Source of the DNA: an uncultured Clostridia bacterium
GTDB lineage: Bacteria; Bacillota; Clostridia; UBA1381
Direction: 5' to 3'
Length of the DNA: 16,193 bases
Assembly (NCBI GenBank): GCA_944391255.1
Contig: CALXSW010000038.1
Coordinates: 1-16,193, forward strand
Each line of letters starts with the position of its first letter. Position 1 is the stretch's first letter. The notes beneath the pieces are model-generated. The model was given only the letters and a program-made list of their open reading frames with translations. It did no database searches and was not told the DNA's origin. The position numbers were made by a program, and so were the translations under genes. Below are positions 7,320 to 14,439 of this stretch, in pieces.

Positions 7320-8159
7320 TTAAAAATATTTTTTCAGTTCGTCTATTTCCTTTATAGTGTCTATATATTCAGGATAATCACGTTTTATCCTGTTTATGCA
7401 TCTTTTGCAGAAATGAGAGCGCAGCGCGTCTGAATCGCGCATCTGCTGTTTCATACCCCATGTATGAGTAAAATAATTTTCACCGTTCTCAAAAAGATGC
7501 TCAAGGTCTGAAAATGTTTCAAGCTCAAGACCAAGCTTTTTAGCTGTCATAGCAAAAAGCCGCTGCTCGGCAAAAACCATATAAGTTAGGTTGTCGCCCT
7601 CTATTGTGTTCATCATGAAATCTATCGCTGAATCTGTATACTGCCTGAGAAAATCCTGGTTTTTTACGACATAAAACGCGGCGTTTGCCGGACGTTCTCT
7701 CCAGTCTAAATCAGCGTCAAATATATATCCGTACTGCATATTGAAATGATGCACGTCCGGATATACATCAGGATATATATCCTCACGGTGTATAGCCGTG
7801 ACATCTTTAAGGGAGTCAAACGCGAGTCTGTCCCACACAATAAAATCGGTGTCGATCATCGCGACCGGCGCTGTCTGGTTCCTGAGCGCGAAAAGCTTTC
7901 CGCATGCCCAGAACATTCTTGGGTTTATCCTGTCGGGTATATTGTCGAGCTCAGTTGAAATATCGTCCCAGAGCCATGTCATATCGCGCCTTTTATAGAA
8001 CGACAGGCCTGTTGAATCGGTACAGAGCTTGATCTCCCCGTTCATCTCTTTCCATTTTAAGGCTGACAATATAGTTGTGAGAATATCAAAATCATCGACT
8101 TTAAAAACACCTGTGTCTATGATCTGTGGTTTTGTCCATGTAGTGTGTACAGCAAGCAT
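7320..8159 (-). CDS. Glycosyltransferase-like protein (GT-A-type features, DUF6734-like)
   Basis: A 279-residue soluble protein with no membrane segment. It carries an Asp-x-Asp motif, Asp103-Thr-Asp105, in the setting Met-Ile-Asp-Thr-Asp-Phe-Ile-Val-Trp after a hydrophobic strand; in GT-A glycosyltransferases such a motif holds the divalent metal and nucleotide sugar. Other features are Leu-Cys-Thr-Asp-Ser at 45-49, Ala-Glu-Gln-Arg at 197-200 and His-Thr-Trp-Gly-Met-Lys at 232-237, a C-terminal His/Trp pattern also seen in GT-A-like families. The overall layout resembles the DUF6734 family as I remember it, but this was not checked. The start is supported by AGGAG upstream. It lies 21 bases after the trmR-type gene. 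The acceptor and sugar are unknown; a cell-envelope glycan is a guess from the operon. Confidence 0.75.
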   Translation of the reverse strand: MLAVHTTWTKPQIIDTGVFKVDDFDILTTILSALKWKEMNGEIKLCTDSTGLSFYKRRDMTWLWDDISTELDNIPDRINPRMFWACGKLFALRNQTAPVAMIDTDFIVWDRLAFDSLKDVTAIHREDIYPDVYPDVHHFNMQYGYIFDADLDWRERPANAAFYVVKNQDFLRQYTDSAIDFMMNTIEGDNLTYMVFAEQRLFAMTAKKLGLELETFSDLEHLFENGENYFTHTWGMKQQMRDSDALRSHFCKRCINRIKRDYPEYIDTIKEIDELKKYF

Positions 8160-8180
8160 AATAGCACTCTCCTTACTAAA

Positions 8181-8870
8181 TCAATATCCGAACCTCTCAA
8201 AATCAGAAACTGTTTTAAGGGAAACAGTGACTCCGTCACCCTGTGAAAGTATACTGCTCTCAAGCTGCGGATGAGTCATAAGCGCGTCTATATAATCCCT
8301 GAGACGGTTTATTATAGTGACCTTGCGGCGCACAAAATGATCATCGTCAGCCGTCATGCCCTTAAAAAGAATATTGTCTGATATAAGCAATCCGCCCTTT
8401 TTAAGAAGTCTTACAGCGTCGTCGAGCATATAGACATAATGAGCCTTAGGCCCGTCGAGAAATATTATATCGAATATCTCATCTTCGTCTATATATGAAA
8501 GGTAGTCCTTCGCGTCAGCCTCAACGACATTTATCGTGTCGGATAGTCCGGCAGCGTCTATATTTTTTCTTGCGGTCATGACCATATCATGATCGTATTC
8601 AAGAGTGGTTATCTTCCCGCCCTCTTTAAGTCCCTTTGACATCAGGATAGAGCTGTAGCCTATAGCGCAGCCTACCTCAAGTATTCGTTCAGGCTGCTTC
8701 AGCTTTGTAAGCACCGATAAAAGCCTTGCCGTTTCCGGCTCAACTATAGGAACGTTGTTTTCAGCCGCGTATTTTTCAAGTCCGGCGAGAAACTCGTCAC
8801 TCTGTTTTGTCTTTTCTCTTATATATGAAGTTACATAAGGCGTAACTATAGCGTTAAGATCGTATTCCAA
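8181..8870 (-). CDS. trmR: SAM-dependent O-methyltransferase, TrmR/YrrM type (tRNA 5-hydroxyuridine methyltransferase)
   Basis: A 229-residue class I methyltransferase of the metal-dependent O-methyltransferase family. The SAM-binding motif is Ile-Leu-Glu-Val-Gly-Cys-Ala-Ile-Gly-Tyr at about 63-72, and the metal ligands are likely Asp139 (Phe-Leu-Asp-Gly) and Asp165-Asn166 (Ser-Asp-Asn-Ile-Leu-Phe-Lys-Gly). The C-terminal Gly-Asp-Gly-Val-Thr-Val-Ser motif closely resembles B. subtilis YrrM, shown to be TrmR, which makes 5-methoxyuridine at tRNA position 34. The gene also follows mltG, as yrrM does in Bacillus. I chose the TTG at 8870, one base after the mltG stop, because GGGGAGG sits nine bases upstream inside the mltG end; a longer frame from a TTG at 8897 has no ribosome binding site. 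The exact substrate is inferred by homology and synteny. Confidence 0.88.
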   Translation of the reverse strand: MEYDLNAIVTPYVTSYIREKTKQSDEFLAGLEKYAAENNVPIVEPETARLLSVLTKLKQPERILEVGCAIGYSSILMSKGLKEGGKITTLEYDHDMVMTARKNIDAAGLSDTINVVEADAKDYLSYIDEDEIFDIIFLDGPKAHYVYMLDDAVRLLKKGGLLISDNILFKGMTADDDHFVRRKVTIINRLRDYIDALMTHPQLESSILSQGDGVTVSLKTVSDFERFGY

Positions 8871-8871
8871 A

Positions 8872-9936
8872 TCACTGTGCCTCCCCGTTCTGCTCAACGC
8901 TCATTACAAGGTCGTTAGAATCCATTGCCGCGAGGTGCTCCTCGTACGTCTTTGAAAAAATATGCTCTCCGCTCTTGCTCAGGCAGAAATAGAAAGCATC
9001 TGTTTTTTCCGGATAAAGCGCCGCTTTAAGACATTCCTCACCCGGATTAGATATAGGCCCTACAGGCAGACCGGGGTATTTGTATGTGTTATAAGGCGAG
9101 TCTATCTGCGTGTCGGCGATCGAAAGAACAGGCTTGCGCTCGCCTAAAATATACTGCACCGTCGCGCATGACTGAAGGTTCATGCCGGAATTTATTCTGT
9201 TATAGAAAACGCCTGCCACCTTAGCGCGCTCTGAATCGGAGCTTGTTTCGCGCTCGACTATAGACGCCATTATAACAGCCTCATCGACAGTTATATTCAC
9301 CTCTTCCGCGCGCGCGTACATCTCATCTGTAAACACGCTGTCAAATACGGAAAGCATCATATTCACTATTTCGACAGCCGAGTATCCGCGCGGTATTGAA
9401 TATGTTGTAGGGAACAGATATCCCTCAAGCTTTACAGGCCTGTCAGCCGGTATATCGCTTAGGAACCTGTAATTATAAAGCGATGGATCAAGAGCCGCCA
9501 TGAAGTCATCATATGACACAACGCCCGCGTCAGCGAGAGTCTGAGCTATCTGTTTAGCCTCATAGCCTTCCGGTATCGACACAGTTATCGTATCGCGGTT
9601 CGTTTTCACTATCTCGTTTAATATATCCTCATAGCTCATGCCGTCGGTAACGGTTATAGAACCCGGCTGATAGCTGCTGTCATATCCGTTGATCTTCGAT
9701 TCAAGACGGAATACGAACGGGTGCTTTATGACTCCGGACTCATGAAGTATATCAGCAGCGGCTGCCGCGCCTGTTCCGGACGGTATTTCTACCGTTACAG
9801 GCTCTGAGAGCGAAACGCCGCTCCTGTCCTTGAGCACGCCTGCAAAAAAGACAACGATTATTATAATAACAACAGCCGCGGCGGCTTCGATTATATTCAA
9901 TAATGAAAGTCTGCGTTTTTTATTTTTATCATTCAT
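8872..9936 (-). CDS. mltG: Endolytic transglycosylase MltG (YceG-like)
   Basis: A 354-residue membrane-anchored enzyme that cleaves nascent peptidoglycan glycan strands. It has a basic N-terminus, one membrane segment at about 16-35, a small LysM-like region (about 45-115) and a YceG catalytic domain to about 340. The catalytic glutamate is Glu228 in Ala-Ser-Ile-Val-Glu-Arg-Glu, matching Glu218 of E. coli MltG. Also present are Phe-Tyr-Asn-Arg (244-247), Leu-Gln-Ser-Cys-Ala-Thr-Val-Gln-Tyr (254-262) and the Leu-Pro-Val-Gly-Pro-Ile-Ser-Asn-Pro-Gly motif (290-299). The start at 9936 has AGGAGG eight bases upstream; the 34-residue upstream extension would overlap the promoter and is rejected. 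It is the first gene of the operon, driven by a strong promoter at 9965-9993, and its 3' end carries the ribosome binding site of the next gene. Confidence 0.95.
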   Translation of the reverse strand: MNDKNKKRRLSLLNIIEAAAAVVIIIIVVFFAGVLKDRSGVSLSEPVTVEIPSGTGAAAAADILHESGVIKHPFVFRLESKINGYDSSYQPGSITVTDGMSYEDILNEIVKTNRDTITVSIPEGYEAKQIAQTLADAGVVSYDDFMAALDPSLYNYRFLSDIPADRPVKLEGYLFPTTYSIPRGYSAVEIVNMMLSVFDSVFTDEMYARAEEVNITVDEAVIMASIVERETSSDSERAKVAGVFYNRINSGMNLQSCATVQYILGERKPVLSIADTQIDSPYNTYKYPGLPVGPISNPGEECLKAALYPEKTDAFYFCLSKSGEHIFSKTYEEHLAAMDSNDLVMSVEQNGEAQ

Positions 9937-9964
9937 TATTTTATCCTCCTGAGATATATATACT

Positions 9965-9993
9965 ATTTTATAACATTTTTCATAAAACGTCAA
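9965..9993 (-). promoter_or_regulatory. SigA-type promoter of the mltG operon
   Basis: On the - strand: -35 TTGACG (9988-9993), 17-base spacer, -10 TAAAAT (9965-9970). The expected start near 9958 leaves a leader of about 20 bases that contains the AGGAGG of mltG. Confidence 0.82.
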
Positions 9994-10172
9994 GTAATTT
10001 GTTAAATTTGATGAATCAATACGCGGTAAAAAACGCATATTTTTGGCATTAATACAGCTTTTAAAATAAAAATAGGGCGAGTTTTCAAAATAAAGAGGCC
10101 TGTTAAGTAAATTTGCACAAAAAATATTGTAAATATTGCACGATAAGCAATAAAGAAAATTTGTGTTTTATA

Positions 10173-10201
10173 TTGACTTTTACAGAAAAATAGGCTATTA
10201 T
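10173..10201 (+). promoter_or_regulatory. SigA-type promoter of the hydrogenase gene
   Basis: TTGACT (10173-10178), 17-base spacer, TATTAT (10196-10201): five of six matches in each hexamer at ideal spacing. The start near 10208 leaves about 32 bases of leader with AAGGGGG at 10223-10229. The position also argues against the longer TTG start at 10207. Confidence 0.83.
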
Positions 10202-10239
10202 TAATATTGATAAATAAAAAACAAGGGGGCATTTCCGTT

Positions 10240-11733
10240 ATGGTAAGAGATGATATAAGATTTCAGCTGAAGCATAAGGTGCTGACTGAGGTCGCAAAGA
10301 ACGAATTTGACGGAACAATGGATCATGAAACAGCGGAAGCTATACCGTTTAAGATCATTCCGGGCACAACTCCGCAGTTCAGATGCTGTGTTTATAAGGA
10401 GCGGGAAATCATAAGACAGAGAGTCAGACTTGCTCTCGGAAATCCTCCGCTTCCGATAAAAAATGTCGAGCATCTCAATATGAACAGACACGTTGTACAG
10501 GTAATACCGGCGGCGTGCGAGGGCTGTCCGATAAACCGTTTCCAGGTAACTGAAAACTGCCAGAACTGTATGCAGAAGGCTTGTCAGAAAGCGTGTAATT
10601 TCGGAGCTATAACGATAACGCCTAAGGGCGCCGTTATAGATCAGGCAAAATGTAAGGAATGCGGAAAATGCGCGGCATCATGTCCTTATAACGCTATTAC
10701 AGATCTTCAAAGACCGTGTATGAGAAGCTGTGATGTAAATGCTATATCGATAAGCGATACTAAGATGGCTCAGATAGATGAGAATAAATGTATCGCGTGC
10801 GGACACTGTGCTTTCGCCTGCCCATTCGGCGCGATCTCTGACGTGTCGGAAATAGTAAATGTTATAAAGGCGATAAAGGATCCGGAAAAGACCACTATAG
10901 CTATACCTGCTCCATCGGTTGAAGGTCAGTTCGGACCGGCGGCTACAATAGGCAGAGTAAAAACAGCGCTTAAAGAATTGGGATTTGATTACATATATGA
11001 GGTTGCTCTCGGCGGTGATCTCGTTTCAATGCACGAGGCAAAGGAGCTTATAGAGCGCAAGGAAAAGGGCGAAAAGATGACTACGTCATGCTGCCCTGGA
11101 TTTGTAAACCTGATAAGAAAACATTATCCTCAGCTGATAGAAAATGTTTCAACAACTGTTTCACCTATGATAGCAAATGTCAGATATCTGCTTGACAAGC
11201 ACCCGGGCGCGTATATTGTGTTTATAGGTCCTTGCATAGCTAAAAAGGACGAGGCTAAGATGATGGGCGCTCCTGACGCTGTAATAACGTTCTCGGAGCT
11301 TGACGCGTTGTTTGAGGCGCGCAGGATAGATCCTGAAAAGTGCGAGGAGGAAGAGTCAAATGACGCTACATCATACGGCAGAAGATTCGGCGCTACAGGC
11401 GGCGTAAGCGCTTCAGTCGTAAAGGCGGCGCAGGAACTCGGCTGCACAGATATAAAGGCAAAGGTATGCTCGGGAGCTAAGGAGTGCAAGCTCGCTCTTG
11501 CTATGCTCAAGGTAGGAAAGCTTCAGGAGGATATAATAGAAGGTATGGCGTGCGAGGGCGGATGTATATCGGGACCTTGCTCGATAAATACGGAGCCTAA
11601 GCTCAAAGCGGCGAGAATGAACAAGATAAAGGGCAAGGACGGCGACTCGATAACAGAGCTTCTTAAGGCTATGGACGCTCTGAATGTCGATATGGTAAGA
11701 ACAAGCTTTGATATGCCTAATGACGCTAAATAA
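10240..11733 (+). CDS. Monomeric [FeFe] hydrogenase, group B-like
   Basis: A 497-residue iron-sulfur enzyme that interconverts protons and hydrogen, probably with ferredoxin. The N-terminal part (about 90-200) is cysteine-rich: Cys93/Cys96 and Cys107/Cys110/Cys115/Cys119, then ferredoxin-type groups Cys138/141/144/148 and Cys184/187/190/194, with Cys160/164 completing the pattern. The H-cluster domain (about 215-497) has L1 Thr-Thr-Ser-Cys284-Cys285-Pro, L2 Gly-Pro-Cys332-Ile-Ala-Lys-Lys-Asp-Glu, and L3 Met-Ala-Cys438-Glu-Gly-Gly-Cys442. All four H-cluster ligands (285, 332, 438, 442) and the proton-transfer cysteine (284) are present. L3 continues Ile-Ser-Gly-Pro-Cys rather than the Gly-Gly-Gly-Gln of standard group A enzymes, and the length fits the group B1/B3 family. 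The start at 10240 follows AAGGGGG. It is a single-gene unit; maturation genes hydE, hydF and hydG are not in the window. Confidence 0.93.
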   Translation: MVRDDIRFQLKHKVLTEVAKNEFDGTMDHETAEAIPFKIIPGTTPQFRCCVYKEREIIRQRVRLALGNPPLPIKNVEHLNMNRHVVQVIPAACEGCPINRFQVTENCQNCMQKACQKACNFGAITITPKGAVIDQAKCKECGKCAASCPYNAITDLQRPCMRSCDVNAISISDTKMAQIDENKCIACGHCAFACPFGAISDVSEIVNVIKAIKDPEKTTIAIPAPSVEGQFGPAATIGRVKTALKELGFDYIYEVALGGDLVSMHEAKELIERKEKGEKMTTSCCPGFVNLIRKHYPQLIENVSTTVSPMIANVRYLLDKHPGAYIVFIGPCIAKKDEAKMMGAPDAVITFSELDALFEARRIDPEKCEEEESNDATSYGRRFGATGGVSASVVKAAQELGCTDIKAKVCSGAKECKLALAMLKVGKLQEDIIEGMACEGGCISGPCSINTEPKLKAARMNKIKGKDGDSITELLKAMDALNVDMVRTSFDMPNDAK

Positions 11734-11747
11734 TAGATTTTTATGTA

Positions 11748-11785
11748 AAAAAACGTCTTCGCACCATTGCGCGGAGGCGTTTTTT
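11748..11785 (+). terminator. Intrinsic terminator of the hydrogenase gene
   Basis: A 15-bp stem (11748-11762 with 11771-11785, two G-T pairs) with an 8-base loop; the 3' arm ends in six T residues. It begins 14 bases after the stop codon. Confidence 0.9.
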
Positions 11786-11860
11786 ATCGTTACAGAGCTG
11801 TAAAAATACCGTTATTTATGCCATTTTTTTTGGAAAATACAGAAAAATACGAAAAAACAC

Positions 11861-11889
11861 TTGTTTTTTATCGAAAAAAATTATATAAT
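11861..11889 (+). promoter_or_regulatory. SigA-type promoter of the division/envelope operon
   Basis: A perfect -10 TATAAT (11884-11889) lies 17 bases after TTGTTT (11861-11866), which matches the -35 consensus at four of six positions. The expected start near 11896 leaves a leader of about 30 bases before the ATG at 11927. Confidence 0.75.
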
Positions 11890-11926
11890 AAATACATATA
11901 TATATTTATTTGTACAGAGGACAGGA

Positions 11927-13120
11927 ATGAAAAAGTTTTTTATAGGTGTAATTTGTCTTACTATAATCGCAATGATAGGATATGGAGTGGCGTATGTGAT
12001 AAGACCGCTCAATTCGATGGAGCTTGATGAGATCACATATGAGGTGAGTATAAGCTGTGATGACGCGTTTGTGGTAAGAGAAGAATCGGTATACGGAGCG
12101 GCGTCAGCCGGAACGGTATACAACACGGTGTCAGAGGGCGAAAGAGTATCAAAAAATACTGTCATAAGCACAGTCTACAGCGGCAATATTGATATGAATA
12201 TGCTGCGCCGTTTAAGAACAGTCGATAAAAAGATAAGCGCCCTAAAAAAACGCGAATCGGAAAGCACCCTTTACGCTAACGACTCAACTTCTGTTGAGAG
12301 TGAGATATCATCAAGAATGGGCGAAATAAACTCGCTCTACCGTGAAGGTAATATAGAGCAGATACGCGATTATAAAAATGATATAAATTCTCTTCGCGCC
12401 GGAGATATTCCGTCTGTAAGCGACCAGATCGCCGTATACGAGGCGGAGAGAAATAATATAGAAAATTCTATATCAGTGCCTAAAAATGATATAGTAGCCG
12501 ATATACCTGGTATCTTCACGTCATATACAGACGGGCTTGAAACTGTCCTGACGCCTGATGATATGCGTGATTTTACGCCGACAGACCTCAGAAATATATC
12601 GACTTCAGGCGTTACTCATTCAAGCGGAACCGTGACGGAGTCGGGAACGACTATATGTAAGGTCATGAGTAACCACCAGTGGTATATCATAGGTATAACT
12701 GATACTGAGCATGCGAAATTGTGCGAGGAAAACGGAAGTGTAACTATACGTTTGAGCAACCTTTCAGGCTCTACGGCATCGGGAACGATCGTTTATCTGT
12801 CTGATCCTGATGAGAATAACGAATGTATATTTATAGTTGAAATACCGTCATATCTTGAAAGCGCTTTTTCATACAGGAATATAGATGTCGATCTTATATT
12901 TGACGAGTATCAGGGATACAAGGTGCCTATAGATGCTGTCCGCACAGGTGGATCGATAGATTCATATTACGTTTACGCCACAAAGGGTTCTGACTCGTAC
13001 AGATGTGATATAGATATACTCTATACCGACAACGAGGATGAATATGTGGTAATAACATCATCTGAAGATGCGGAAAATAATCTTTCATCTATGGAAAGAA
13101 TAACACTTGGAGAAAGATAA
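11927..13120 (+). CDS. HlyD-like membrane-anchored protein upstream of yggS-sepF
   Basis: A 397-residue protein with one N-terminal membrane segment (about 4-26) and a large outer part. After a strand-rich stretch (about 38-85) there is a helical, coiled-coil-prone region (about 95-180), then a second strand-rich part (about 195-390). This split-barrel/hairpin layout resembles HlyD-type adaptor proteins, with a Gly-Ile-Phe-Thr-Ser stretch after the hairpin as in lipoyl/barrel-sandwich domains. No outer-membrane partner or transporter gene adjoins it. Genes of this kind occur in Clostridia just before the yggS-sepF cluster, so a link to division or envelope assembly is plausible but unproved. 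The start at 11927 has GAGG six bases upstream; a 22-residue upstream extension overlaps the promoter and is rejected. yggS begins 35 bases after its stop. Confidence 0.8.
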   Translation: MKKFFIGVICLTIIAMIGYGVAYVIRPLNSMELDEITYEVSISCDDAFVVREESVYGAASAGTVYNTVSEGERVSKNTVISTVYSGNIDMNMLRRLRTVDKKISALKKRESESTLYANDSTSVESEISSRMGEINSLYREGNIEQIRDYKNDINSLRAGDIPSVSDQIAVYEAERNNIENSISVPKNDIVADIPGIFTSYTDGLETVLTPDDMRDFTPTDLRNISTSGVTHSSGTVTESGTTICKVMSNHQWYIIGITDTEHAKLCEENGSVTIRLSNLSGSTASGTIVYLSDPDENNECIFIVEIPSYLESAFSYRNIDVDLIFDEYQGYKVPIDAVRTGGSIDSYYVYATKGSDSYRCDIDILYTDNEDEYVVITSSEDAENNLSSMERITLGER

Positions 13121-13155
13121 CGGTATATTTCATTATATGATAAGGGGTGAGAGCC

Positions 13156-13845
13156 TTGACGATCGAGGAAAATTTGAATTCTGTCAGGGAACGGATAAAA
13201 AAAGCGGCAATAGAGAGCGGCAGAAATGAAAATGATATAACGCTTATAGCCGTTACAAAAACGTATCCTGTAGAATCGATGAATGAGGCTATACGGCTTG
13301 GAGTTACCGATATAGGCGAAAACAGACCGCAGGAGATACGCAATAAGTATGAATTTGTGGATCCTGTTAAATGGCATCTTATAGGTCAGCTCCAGTCAAA
13401 CAAGATAAAATATGTCATAGAACGATGCGCTATGATACACAGCGTCGATTCTGTAAAGCTGATGGATGAGATAGAGAAACAGGCTAAAGCTCATGATGTC
13501 GATATGGATATATTGATACAGGTCAATATATCGGGCGAGGAGTCAAAATCGGGTATCGCTCCCGAGGAGCTTTACGGTATGCTTGAGCATGCGGCTGTTC
13601 TTGACCGCGTCCATGTAAAGGGGCTTATGACGATCGCGCCGAAAGCGGAATTTGGCGATCCTGAAGTCCATTTTAAAAATATGCGATCACTTTTTGAAAG
13701 TGTTAAAAATAAAAATTATAAAAACGTTGAAATGAAAGAGCTTTCAATGGGAATGAGCGGCGATTTTGAATCGGCTATACGGTGCGGTTCAACGATGGTC
13801 CGCATAGGAAGCGCTATATTCGGCGCGAGAACATATAACGTATAA
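13156..13845 (+). CDS. yggS: YggS/YlmE-family pyridoxal phosphate homeostasis protein
   Basis: A 229-residue fold-type III PLP-binding protein with no known catalytic activity, involved in vitamin B6 and amino acid homeostasis. The PLP lysine is Lys35 in Ala-Val-Thr-Lys. Other signatures are Gly-Glu-Asn-Arg-Pro-Gln-Glu, Trp-His-Leu-Ile-Gly-Gln-Leu-Gln-Ser-Asn-Lys, His-Ser-Val-Asp-Ser, Gly-Leu-Met-Thr-Ile-Ala-Pro, and the C-terminal phosphate-binding part Leu-Ser-Met-Gly-Met-Ser-Gly-Asp-Phe with Val-Arg-Ile-Gly-Ser. The TTG at 13156 is preferred because AAGGGGTG ends six bases before it; the GTG at 13147, three codons earlier, lies inside that ribosome binding site. It is the second gene of the cluster and immediately precedes sepF, as in Bacillus (ylmE-sepF). 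Confidence 0.95.
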   Translation: MTIEENLNSVRERIKKAAIESGRNENDITLIAVTKTYPVESMNEAIRLGVTDIGENRPQEIRNKYEFVDPVKWHLIGQLQSNKIKYVIERCAMIHSVDSVKLMDEIEKQAKAHDVDMDILIQVNISGEESKSGIAPEELYGMLEHAAVLDRVHVKGLMTIAPKAEFGDPEVHFKNMRSLFESVKNKNYKNVEMKELSMGMSGDFESAIRCGSTMVRIGSAIFGARTYNV

Positions 13846-13872
13846 ACAGATCAAAAGGAAAAGGTAAAAGCT

Positions 13873-14439
13873 ATGTCATTATTAGAAAACACGAGAAGAG
13901 CGTTCAGCTCGCGCGAGGATTTTGATAACGAAGAGTACGAAAACGAATATATGGAAAACGAATATATGGAAGAAAAAAAGGAAAATCCGATAAAGAAATT
14001 CTTTTCGGATTTGTTTGGATTCGAAAAGGAAGATGAAGATATGGATATTTATGATGAAAAAGAAAGCAGATCTGAATACAAGGAAACACCGAAATCAAGC
14101 AGACCTGCATCGAGATTTACAAGATCAGGTGAAAGCTATTCATCGTCTTCTTCCTATTCTGAAAACAGAATAGGCGCGTCGGTCGAGGTCATAACGATGT
14201 ACCCTCAGGGCGTTGATGATGCCTCAAAGATAATTAAAGAGGTAAAGCTCAATAAGATAGTCATATTTGACGTCAACGATCAGATCGAATCGTCTGAGGA
14301 GGCAAGACGCATAGTTGATTTTGTCGGCGGAGCGGCTGAGGGATTGGAGTGTCCGTTCAGCAGACTTTGCGCGAGCATCTTCTGCATAGCGCCTAAGGGA
14401 GTCAAGTTCACAAACACAAAGACGAGATATACAAAATGA
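13873..14439 (+). CDS. sepF: Cell division protein SepF
   Basis: A 188-residue FtsZ-associated protein that links Z-ring filaments to the membrane. The conserved SepF domain is at about 103-182, with Val-Glu-Val-Ile at 104-107, Lys-Ile-Val-Ile-Phe-Asp-Val-Asn at 128-135, and Ala-Arg-Arg-Ile-Val-Asp-Phe-Val-Gly-Gly at 144-153. Before it is an acidic, low-complexity region of about 100 residues containing a tandem repeat of Glu-Asn-Glu-Tyr-Met (15-bp DNA repeat at 13939-13953 and 13954-13968) and a Ser/Tyr-rich linker. A possible membrane-binding amphipathic helix lies at the N-terminus (1-12) and a second, more typical one (Lys-Lys-Phe-Phe-Ser-Asp-Leu-Phe-Gly-Phe) at 41-50. The ribosome binding site is weak (AAAAGG about eight bases upstream). 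It overlaps ylmH by ATGA. Confidence 0.94.
   Translation: MSLLENTRRAFSSREDFDNEEYENEYMENEYMEEKKENPIKKFFSDLFGFEKEDEDMDIYDEKESRSEYKETPKSSRPASRFTRSGESYSSSSSYSENRIGASVEVITMYPQGVDDASKIIKEVKLNKIVIFDVNDQIESSEEARRIVDFVGGAAEGLECPFSRLCASIFCIAPKGVKFTNTKTRYTK

Larger units (their letters stand above)
9937..10239. other. AT-rich divergent intergenic region with two promoters
   Basis: This 303-base gap between mltG (-) and the hydrogenase gene (+) contains no credible gene. It has the two divergent promoters listed separately and, between them, very AT-rich DNA with two TTGCAC hexamers in direct orientation (10113-10118 and 10136-10141) and an imperfect AATATT-gta-AATATT palindrome between them. No riboswitch or terminator was recognised. 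Confidence 0.7.

Noticed and set aside
10101..10122. Possible Rex (redox repressor) operator upstream of the hydrogenase
   Set aside because: Only one half-site (TGTTAA) fits; the other arm does not match the Rex palindrome.
11145..11166. Second parS-like sequence (TGTTTCA...TGTTTCAC) in the hydrogenase gene
   Set aside because: These are only half-site-like hexamers without the GTGAAACA arm; no palindrome.
11767..12027. 86-codon + strand frame starting in the hydrogenase terminator
   Set aside because: It begins inside a terminator stem, runs through a promoter and overlaps the well-supported HlyD-like gene in another frame.
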